Positions 1-5,592 of a DNA stretch of 14,728 bases are shown here, one piece after another. The notes below the pieces were generated by a model. The model was not told the DNA's origin. It searched no databases and saw nothing but the letters and a program-made list of their open reading frames with translations. The translations under genes and the position numbers were made by a program. Every line of letters starts with the position of its first letter. Within the stretch, counting starts at the first letter, position 1. The DNA comes from JAKLKS01 sp964370855 (lineage in GTDB: Bacteria; Planctomycetota; JAJSAM01; JAKLKS01). Location of the stretch: contig CAYJMF010000108.1 in the NCBI GenBank assembly GCA_964370855.1, positions 1 through 14,728 of the forward strand, written 5' to 3'.

Positions 1-94
1 GGGCCATGGATCATGGGGGACGGCGGGCATCGTTCGTGCCTTGACCGATTCGGAACCCAGATGGATGCCCGCCGTCTCCCATGATCCATGGCCC
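1..94. repeat. Long imperfect inverted repeat (31-bp arms) at the window edge
   Basis: The arm at 1-31 is the reverse complement of 64-94, with a single G/T mismatch (18 versus 77) that would be a wobble pair in RNA. The loop is 32 nt. The stem starts at the first base of the window, so the true repeat may continue to the left. There is no T-tract on the right side, so it is not a canonical rho-independent terminator for + strand transcription. It could be the end of an upstream gene's terminator, an intergenic palindromic repeat family, or the terminal repeat of a small mobile element. The sequence alone does not decide between these. Confidence 0.8.
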
Positions 95-153
95 CGATTC
101 CGGAGATCTCTCCGCGGCGCCATGAGACGTCTCGACTTCACTTCCTCTCCTAC

Positions 154-205
154 GGTCCCGGATGTGAAGCGTCCCGTCGTTCAGGGACGCTTCACAGCCG
201 GGACC
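154..205. repeat. 22-bp inverted repeat forming a strong hairpin
   Basis: Bases 154-175 pair with 184-205 with one mismatch, around an 8-nt loop (176-183). The stem contains the sequence GAAGCGTCCC and its complement. It lies 134 nt upstream of the pyrB-like start, between other hairpins, so it may be part of a structured leader or an intergenic palindromic element. No T-run follows on the + strand. Confidence 0.8.
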
Positions 206-206
206 C

Positions 207-257
207 GCGCGCCGGAAGGCGCGCCACGCCACGGACTGCTCGCACGAATCCGCGAGC
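207..257 (+). other. Two further short hairpins in the leader
   Basis: A 7-bp GC stem (207-213 with 218-224) closes the tetraloop GGAA, which fits the stable GNRA class in RNA. A second 6-bp stem (238-243 with 252-257) has an 8-nt loop. With the larger hairpins at 1-94 and 154-205 they make a chain of stems ahead of the operon. I recognise no known riboswitch or PyrR-type binding site among them. A regulatory role is inference from position only. Confidence 0.45.
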
Positions 258-320
258 CTCCCCTTCCCCCCCCCCCTGTCCCCCCGTCCTCCGGGAATCC
301 CGCCCCCTCCCCACCTGCCC
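257..320 (+). promoter_or_regulatory. C-rich, G-poor tract (possible Rho-loading region)
   Basis: This stretch is dominated by C on the + strand, includes an 11-base C run (266-276), and contains only about seven G in 64 bases. That is striking in DNA otherwise rich in both G and C. Unstructured C-rich, G-poor RNA is the known signature of Rho utilisation sites. The tract follows the hairpins and ends just before the pyrB-like gene, so it could be a Rho-dependent attenuation point for the operon. No promoter with convincing -35 and -10 boxes was found in 1-338. Confidence 0.35.
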
Positions 321-338
321 GGCGGGATACTGGCCTCG

Positions 339-1679
339 ATGCCGCGATCCCTCCTCTCCGTCACGGACCTCGCGCCGGACGAACTCCGCGGCCTCTTCCG
401 GCGGGGCGAGGACGCGGCGGGGGACCGCATGGAGCTGGGGCGGCTCCTCTCGGGGAGCCTCGTGGCGGGTCTCTTCTGGCAGCCCGGCCGGCGGGCGGCG
501 GCGGCGCTGCGGGCCGCCTGCGCCCGCAGCGGCGCGACCTACGCGTCGGGGCGGGACCTGGTCCCCGGGTTCCCCGACGTGGACCTCCTCGAGGCCGCCG
601 AGGCCGCGGGGGCCTACGCCGACCTCCTCGTCGTGCGCCATCCCCTCGAGGGGGCCGCCCGGGCCGCCGCCACCGTCGCCGGGGTCCCCGTGCTCAACGC
701 CGGGGACGGGGCCCGCGAGGATCCCCTCCGCGGGATCATGGCACTGAGAGGGCTGGTGGCGCGCCTCGGGGAGAAGCCGCCGCGATCGGCGGCCCTCTGC
801 GGGGATCTCCGCTGCAACCGCCTCGCCCACGCCCTCGCCGCCGGGCTCTCCTCCCTGGGGACCACGGTGCTCCTGGTCCCCGCGCGGGGGGCGGAGATGC
901 CGGAGCACGCCGTCTCCCGCATCGCGGGGCGCCTCGGCCACCGGCCCGTCCGCTACGCGGCCCAGAGCCTCAAGTCCATCCTCGACATGGTGGACACCGT
1001 CGTCCTCGACCCCGCGGAGCCCTACCAGCACCCCCTCTTCTCGGGCCTCCCCGACGCGGGGGAGGAGGACCTCCGGCGGGGGAGGGCGGCGGTGGAGGCG
1101 CTGGACGCCATGTTCGTGGCCGCCCCCCGGGCCGAGGACGGCGGGCCGGTCCCGGCGGCCCCCGGCGGGGGGGCGGGCCATCCGTGGCTCCGGGAGGAGG
1201 GGCGCTTCGTCTTCCGCCCCTTCGGCCGGGAGGCCGGTTCCGCCGAGGGGGTCGCCGGCGAGCTCCGGGGGGAGGCCCTCCGGGACGTCCCCCTCCTCGC
1301 GGAGATCCTCCGCCTCGCCCTCGGCCCGGGATCCGGGGCCGGCGAGGGCCCGACGGTGGGCGGCCGCGGCGGCATCCGCTGCGCGAGCCTCCGCTGCGCC
1401 GCCCGCCGCATCGCCGCCGTGGAGCCGCGCTTCACGGTGGTGCGCCAGGATCCCCTGCACCTCGAGTGCGTCCACTGCGGCGTCGTCGTGCGGCCGCGGT
1501 GGGGGGGGAGCCGCGAGGAGCGGCGCTACCACCCGCTCCAGTCGGCGGAACTGCGGAAGGTCCTCCCCGGGAACATGGTCTGGTTCGCCACGCGCCAGGA
1601 GGCGGAGCAGTCGGGCTTCCGCAGGGCCCATCCCGGGAAGGGCGCCGCGGAGGGGACCGACGGGGAGGGGGAGGCGTGA
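339..1679 (+). CDS. pyrB: Degenerate aspartate carbamoyltransferase-like protein fused to a PyrI-type zinc domain
   Basis: This 446-aa protein is longer than the usual ~300-aa catalytic chain. Residues 4-330 follow the ATCase fold: the SLLSVTDL start, RHPLEGAAR (100-108), VPVLNAGDG (116-124) and CGDLRCNRLAH (154-164). The active site is eroded. The carbamoyl-phosphate motif STRT aligns without gaps to GRRA (50-53). The lysine loop KGES..DT is absent, HPTQ reads DPLR (128-131), the RxQ motif reads PAE (225-227), and HPLPR reads VAAPR (260-264). Arg100 and Arg161 remain. Residues 341-385 carry C348-x4-C353-x23-C377-x2-C380, the exact spacing of the PyrI zinc domain; the PyrI nucleotide-binding domain is missing. 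The tail (397-432) resembles an Ada-type metal-binding domain without cysteines. The ATG gives the normal family N-terminus, although the ribosome site is weak. It overlaps pyrC by GTGA. ATCase ancestry is firm, catalysis is doubtful, and a PyrC-scaffolding role is inferred. Confidence 0.85.
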   Translation: MPRSLLSVTDLAPDELRGLFRRGEDAAGDRMELGRLLSGSLVAGLFWQPGRRAAAALRAACARSGATYASGRDLVPGFPDVDLLEAAEAAGAYADLLVVRHPLEGAARAAATVAGVPVLNAGDGAREDPLRGIMALRGLVARLGEKPPRSAALCGDLRCNRLAHALAAGLSSLGTTVLLVPARGAEMPEHAVSRIAGRLGHRPVRYAAQSLKSILDMVDTVVLDPAEPYQHPLFSGLPDAGEEDLRRGRAAVEALDAMFVAAPRAEDGGPVPAAPGGGAGHPWLREEGRFVFRPFGREAGSAEGVAGELRGEALRDVPLLAEILRLALGPGSGAGEGPTVGGRGGIRCASLRCAARRIAAVEPRFTVVRQDPLHLECVHCGVVVRPRWGGSREERRYHPLQSAELRKVLPGNMVWFATRQEAEQSGFRRAHPGKGAAEGTDGEGEA

Positions 1680-2998
1680 GGGGGCGCGCGGCGCGGCACT
1701 GGTGGATCAGGGGCGTCCGGGTGGTGGACCCCGCGGCGGGCGTGGACGGGCGCCGGGACCTTTGGGTGATCGACGGGATCCTCGCCGCCGCCGCGCCGGA
1801 GGGAGCGCCGCCCCCGGAGGTGATCGACGGGGCGGGGCTCGTCGCCGCCCCGGCCTTCGTCGATCCCCACGTCCACTTCCGGGAGCCCGGGGACGGCCGG
1901 AGCGAGACCGTGGCCTCGGGGCTGGCCGCCGCGGAACGGGGCGGCTACGGGGCGGTGTTCGCCATGGCCAACACGGACCCCGTGAACGACCGCCCCGAGA
2001 TCACCGCGGCGATGCTCCGGTCCGCCGCCGCGACGGGCTCCCCCGTGCGCCTGCACGTCGTGGCGGCGGCGACCGTCGGTCTCGCAGGGAGGGAGGTCGC
2101 CGACCTCGCCGCCCAGAAGGCCGCCGGCGCCATGGCCGTCTCCGACGACGGGAAGCCCGTCGTGGACGACGCCGTCATGGCCGCGGTCCTGCGCCGCGCC
2201 GCGGACCTCGGCCTCCCCGTGTTCTCCCACTGCGAGACCCCGTCGCTGCATCCCGGCGGGGTGGCCCACGACGGCGTCCCCGCCGGCCGCCTCGGCCTCC
2301 CCGGGATCCCCGGGGAGAGCGAGGCGCGCATGGTGCGCCGCGACATCGTCCTCGCGGAGAGGCTCGGCGTTCCCGTGCACATCTGCCACCTCTCCACGGC
2401 GGCCGCCGTGGAGGCCGTGCGCGGCGCGAAGGCGCGGGGCCTGCCCGTCACCGCGGAGGCGGCGCCCCACCACCTCGCGCTCTCCGACGAGGATCTCCTG
2501 CGCACCCTCCCCGACGGGAGCCCCGACGCCCACTTCAAGATGAACCCGCCGCTGCGGGCCCTCGCCGACAGGGACGCCGTGGTGGGGGCCCTCCTCGACG
2601 GCACCGTGGACTGCGTGGCCACGGACCACGCGCCCCACCACGCCTCGCGGAAGCGGGAGTGCGGGTTCCGCGCCGCCGCCTTCGGCGTCATCGGGCTGGA
2701 GAACGCCTTCGCCGTGCTTCACGAGAGGCTCGTGGCCACGGGGCGGATCCCCCTCGGAGTCCTCCTCGAGAGGATGGGTGCGGGGGCGGCCCGGGTGGCC
2801 CGCCTGCCCGCCGCGACCCTTGTCCCCGGTCAACGGGCGGCCCTGGTCCTCCTCGCCCTCGAGGGGGGCGGCCCCGTGGACGGGGCCCGCTTCGCCTCCC
2901 TCTCCAGGAATTGCCCCTTCGACGGGGAGAGGGTGCGGGGGGGGGTCGCCGGGCTCCTCCTCGGGGACAGGCTCCTCCCGGGCGCCGGGAAGGCGTAG
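1676..2998 (+). CDS. pyrC: Dihydroorotase (class I type)
   Basis: PyrC reversibly cyclises N-carbamoyl-L-aspartate to dihydroorotate, the third step of de novo pyrimidine synthesis, in the cytoplasm. The 440-aa length is normal for class I enzymes. Expected catalytic features are present: metal-binding H65-x-H67 in DPHVHFREPG with substrate Arg69, N99 in MANT (family usually MPNT), the SDDGKP loop with D157/D158, H185 in FSHCE, H238 in HICHLS, KMNPP (288-292), and D317 in ATDHAPHH. The C-terminal FDG...GG return strand of the amidohydrolase beta-sandwich is also visible. The start is a GTG inside the stop of the pyrB-like gene (GTGA), preceded by GGGGAGG at 1662-1668, 7 nt upstream. No nearer ATG exists before the conserved N-terminus. 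The overlap implies translational coupling and near-stoichiometric production with the PyrB-like partner. Confidence 0.95.
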   Translation: MRGRAARHWWIRGVRVVDPAAGVDGRRDLWVIDGILAAAAPEGAPPPEVIDGAGLVAAPAFVDPHVHFREPGDGRSETVASGLAAAERGGYGAVFAMANTDPVNDRPEITAAMLRSAAATGSPVRLHVVAAATVGLAGREVADLAAQKAAGAMAVSDDGKPVVDDAVMAAVLRRAADLGLPVFSHCETPSLHPGGVAHDGVPAGRLGLPGIPGESEARMVRRDIVLAERLGVPVHICHLSTAAAVEAVRGAKARGLPVTAEAAPHHLALSDEDLLRTLPDGSPDAHFKMNPPLRALADRDAVVGALLDGTVDCVATDHAPHHASRKRECGFRAAAFGVIGLENAFAVLHERLVATGRIPLGVLLERMGAGAARVARLPAATLVPGQRAALVLLALEGGGPVDGARFASLSRNCPFDGERVRGGVAGLLLGDRLLPGAGKA

Positions 2999-3004
2999 CA
3001 GTTC

Positions 3005-3024
3005 CGCACGGTTCGCCCCGTGCG
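3005..3024 (+). terminator. Hairpin just after pyrC, possible terminator
   Basis: CGCACGG (3005-3011) pairs perfectly with CCGTGCG (3018-3024) across a 6-nt loop, starting 7 nt after the pyrC stop. The following bases are pyrimidine-rich but have no run of T. It may stop transcription weakly or protect the 3' end of the pyrBC message. Confidence 0.35.
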
Positions 3025-3183
3025 CTTCCGCTCGGTCTTCCGCCTCCCCGTGGCGGGCCGCCGGAGGGGGGGGGGCTCCGGGAGCCACCGCCGCCCCTGT
3101 GGAAGGGGCCCGGCCCCCCGGATCCCCCGGGGGGGGATGGCGACCGTCGGGCACGGGTGTTGCGCTGTGGTCGGCATGCCCTC

Positions 3184-3200
3184 GTTCCTTCCGAAGGAAC
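3184..3200. promoter_or_regulatory. Short perfect inverted repeat upstream of the candidate promoter
   Basis: GTTCCTT-CCG-AAGGAAC is a perfect 7-bp inverted repeat with a 3-nt centre. It lies about 25 nt upstream of the candidate -35 box and stands out because it is less GC-rich than its surroundings. Its symmetry and position suit an operator for a dimeric regulator, but it could also be a small hairpin. No regulator can be named. Confidence 0.3.
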
Positions 3201-3225
3201 CGTATCGAGCCGTCATGGAATTCGC

Positions 3226-3255
3226 TGGACTGGATCTTTCCACCCCACCTAGAAT
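3226..3255 (+). promoter_or_regulatory. Candidate sigma70-like promoter for the lipoprotein genes
   Basis: TGGACT (3226-3231, four of six matches to TTGACA) is followed after 18 bp by TAGAAT (3250-3255, five of six matches to TATAAT). It lies in the most AT-rich stretch of this intergenic region. Transcription would start near 3262, leaving a leader of about 200 nt before the ATG at 3465. The consensus of the host's sigma factor is unknown. Confidence 0.4.
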
Positions 3256-3464
3256 CCGGGGGCCGGGCACGGGCGTCCCGGAGCGTTCCGTCCTTCGCAC
3301 CGGGGCGGGGGTTTCGAGACCTTTTCCCGTGCGTGCCGGAGCGGGGCCTTTCCCGGCCTCGCCTCGGAGGGGGACTCCCGGCGACGGATCGACGGCCGCG
3401 AACGGAAAGCAGAGGGACGGTCGGGTTCGGACATCGAGCCCCTTGAGCCTGGAGGAACCACCCG

Positions 3465-5501
3465 ATGGCCAGCACCAGCGCGCCCCACGCACCCTCCCGT
3501 AGCCGCGCGACCCGCAGCCGCGCGACCCGCAGCCGCGCGACCCGCAGCCGCGCGATACGGATCGCGGCGCTCCTCGGTCCGACGCTCCTCCTCGCCGCCT
3601 GCGGCGGCGGCGGCGGCAGCGGGACCTCGACTCCCCCCGACTACTCCAATCCCCCGCCCCTGAAGGTGCTCTCCGTGAGCGTCAACCGGAAGGACGACGT
3701 CGTCCGGAACGAGCCCGTCGAGATCCGGTTCAGCGCGCCCGTCCCGAAGAAGTTCGTCAAGGATCCGACCCTCATCGCGAAGGCCGTGAGGATCGACATC
3801 GTCACCTCCGCCGGGCGGATCCCGGCCAAGGGCTCCTTCGCCTTCGCGCAGGTCAGGGGGGAGGACGACCAGACCCGGCTCATCTTCGACCCGACGCGGA
3901 CCGTGGCGACGGACTCCTCCACCTGCGCCGACAACCCCTTCGGGTTCCTGCCGCTGACGACCTACGACATCTCCATCCCGGCCCCCCCCTCCTCCACCAA
4001 GTTCCTGACGGGCGTGGACGGGAAGCCCATCATCGAGTCCTACGACACGTTCTTCACGACGGGCGAGGGGTACATCCGCGAGTACGTCCAGCCCCGGTAC
4101 GTCGGCGTGGACGGCCAGGGTTCGCTCTCCTTCGACCCGCCGCGGTTCATCAACGGCGAGGTGCCCTACAACGCCCGCGTCAACATCGTCTTCAGCGAGG
4201 CCCTCGACCCGAACTCCTTCGAACTCGGCAACACGATCTCCGTCGTGAACGAGACCCTCACCGCCATCCAGGGGACGACGGTGCTGGTCCCCGGGACCTT
4301 CACCACGGACATCTGCGGGCAGACCTGGCGGTTCGCCCCGTCCTTCTCCTTCGGCGGCGCGGGCTACGACATCGCCATCGTGCTGAGCACGGGCCTCAAG
4401 GACCTCGCGGGGAACCCTCTCGCCAACCCCGGCACCATCCGGTTCCGCACCGAGGTCAAGCCCGGCATCCCGACGACCCAGGTCATCAACGAGTCCTTCG
4501 ACTCCCAGCTTAGGAACGACACCTCCATCACCACCGCCGACTGGGGCGTCACCACGCCGGGCACCCTCCAGGGCGGCGCCGTCACCACCCAGGACATCAT
4601 CGTGGCCCTGCAGGGCACCCAGTACCCCGGCGGCACCAGGACCCGCGTCCGCGACCATCCCTTCGCCCAGTCCGGGTCCGGCGGCGTCGGGCACGACCAG
4701 TGGATCTACACCCAGGCCGAGCTCGGCGGCTCCGGCGCCATCACCGCCATCGGGTGGGGCCCCTCCAGCAACGCGCTGTTCGCCTCGACCCACCAGAAGG
4801 TGAAGGTCACCCTCGGCCACACCCAGGGCGACGCCCTCTCCACCAACATGTCGAACAACTTCGACGTCGGCACGCCGGTGAAGGTGGTCGACGCGAGCTA
4901 CGTCATCCCCCAGCGGGCCTCCATCGACCCGCCCTGCCTCACCGACGCCTGCGCCGTGGGGTACTGGCCCCTGCCGACCTTCTCCAACTTCTTCGAGTAC
5001 AACGGCAAGAACAACCTCGTCCTCGACATCAACGCGACCCTCGGGACCAACTACCAGATCACCCGCATCTTCTTCGGCCCCGTCGGATTCCCCAACCGCC
5101 ACACCTTCGGCCAGGTGGACAGCTCCTCGGGCACCCTCATCGAGCCCGTGGTCACCGACGTGAAGTTCACCAAGAAGCGCCGGACCACCATCGCCCAGTC
5201 CAAGTTCTACGACTCGGGCCAGAACAACCCCGACTTCAGCTCTCCCATCCTCTCCCCGGCCTCCCAGTCCGGCGGCACCTCCATGCAGGTGGAGTTCGAA
5301 GGGGCGGAGGGCATCCTCTTCCCCATCCCCGGCAACCCCAACAACGTGGTGCCCGACCCGACCACCTACACCGGGTTCGTCACGAACCTCGACCAGCTGG
5401 ACGGGTACCGTTTCATCCGCTTCCGGGTCACCTTCATCGCGAACGTGAACACGGGGCAGGTCCCCGTGCTCAACAGCCTGGCCATCCCCTACATCTTCTA
5501 G
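3465..5501 (+). CDS. Large lipoprotein with Big_5-like (bacterial Ig-like) domains
   Basis: This 678-aa exported protein has no recognised enzymatic motif. A lipoprotein signal peptide ends in the lipobox LAAC (Cys46) followed by a Gly tether. The n-region is unusual: nine Arg between residues 12 and 32, built from a repeated RSRAT unit. Residues ~62-200 and ~214-330 look like two Big_5 (SbsA-type) beta-sandwich domains. The second shows the typical PYNARVNIVFSEALDP start, the DLAGNPL signature and the IRFRTE end strand. Residues ~335-560 are Thr/Gly/Asn-rich with FFEYNGKNNLVLDI. Residues ~563-678 form a beta-rich module (SKFYDSG, then FIRFRVTF) that recurs in the next gene. The start is well supported: GGAGG at 3451-3455, 9 nt before the ATG. 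It is probably anchored in a membrane and may be adhesive or structural; function is unknown. A candidate promoter lies at 3226-3255. Confidence 0.88.
   Translation: MASTSAPHAPSRSRATRSRATRSRATRSRAIRIAALLGPTLLLAACGGGGGSGTSTPPDYSNPPPLKVLSVSVNRKDDVVRNEPVEIRFSAPVPKKFVKDPTLIAKAVRIDIVTSAGRIPAKGSFAFAQVRGEDDQTRLIFDPTRTVATDSSTCADNPFGFLPLTTYDISIPAPPSSTKFLTGVDGKPIIESYDTFFTTGEGYIREYVQPRYVGVDGQGSLSFDPPRFINGEVPYNARVNIVFSEALDPNSFELGNTISVVNETLTAIQGTTVLVPGTFTTDICGQTWRFAPSFSFGGAGYDIAIVLSTGLKDLAGNPLANPGTIRFRTEVKPGIPTTQVINESFDSQLRNDTSITTADWGVTTPGTLQGGAVTTQDIIVALQGTQYPGGTRTRVRDHPFAQSGSGGVGHDQWIYTQAELGGSGAITAIGWGPSSNALFASTHQKVKVTLGHTQGDALSTNMSNNFDVGTPVKVVDASYVIPQRASIDPPCLTDACAVGYWPLPTFSNFFEYNGKNNLVLDINATLGTNYQITRIFFGPVGFPNRHTFGQVDSSSGTLIEPVVTDVKFTKKRRTTIAQSKFYDSGQNNPDFSSPILSPASQSGGTSMQVEFEGAEGILFPIPGNPNNVVPDPTTYTGFVTNLDQLDGYRFIRFRVTFIANVNTGQVPVLNSLAIPYIF
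3501..3560 (+). repeat. 15-bp tandem repeat in the signal-peptide coding region
   Basis: The unit AGCCGCGCGACCCGC occurs three times without change (3501-3515, 3516-3530, 3531-3545), followed by a fourth copy (3546-3560) with three changes. Each unit encodes Ser-Arg-Ala-Thr-Arg. Because the unit is five codons, gain or loss of a copy keeps the frame and only changes the length and charge of the n-region. Confidence 0.95.
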
Positions 5502-5592
5502 CGGCGGGACGGGGGGGCGGACGACCCGCGGACCTCCCCGCCGTGGAGACGCGCATCGAGAGGCCGTCGGAGCGAGAGAGGTAAGGAGCCAC

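Larger units (their letters stand above)
2999..3464 (+). other. Intergenic region between pyrC and the lipoprotein genes
   Basis: This 466-nt region has no gene I can support. Its left part (3005-3136) is packed with GC-only stems: a hairpin at 3005-3024, GGCTC/GAGCC at 3074-3086, GGGGCC/GGCCCC at 3105-3117 and a CCCCC/GGGGG palindrome near 3124-3133. The middle (3184-3255) is less GC-rich and holds an inverted repeat and a candidate promoter. From about 3256 to 3450 there would be a long 5' leader, in which I see nothing definite. Confidence 0.6.

Noticed and set aside
41..46. TTGACC as a -35 promoter box
   Set aside because: It lies in the loop of the first inverted repeat and has no acceptable -10 box 15-19 bp downstream.
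1..94. Insertion sequence end
   Set aside because: The inverted repeat alone is not enough: no transposase, target duplication or second copy is visible in the window.
41..1675. 5' part of a 985-aa open frame that ends at the pyrC stop
   Set aside because: Upstream of 1676 this frame is Arg/Gly/Pro-rich and out of frame with the clear PyrB-like protein. Dihydroorotase similarity begins only after the GTG at 1676.
3020..3502. Possible 160-aa gene in the intergenic region
   Set aside because: It is low-complexity, has no good ribosome site, runs through GC hairpins and a candidate promoter, and overlaps the well-supported lipoprotein start in another frame.
3501..3560. CRISPR-like or regulatory iteron array
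   Set aside because: The 15-bp units are directly adjacent with no spacers, and each encodes five residues in frame in the signal peptide.
3465..3602. Twin-arginine signal on the first lipoprotein
   Set aside because: There are many Arg but no consecutive RR and no S-R-R-x-F-L-K-like motif before the hydrophobic segment.
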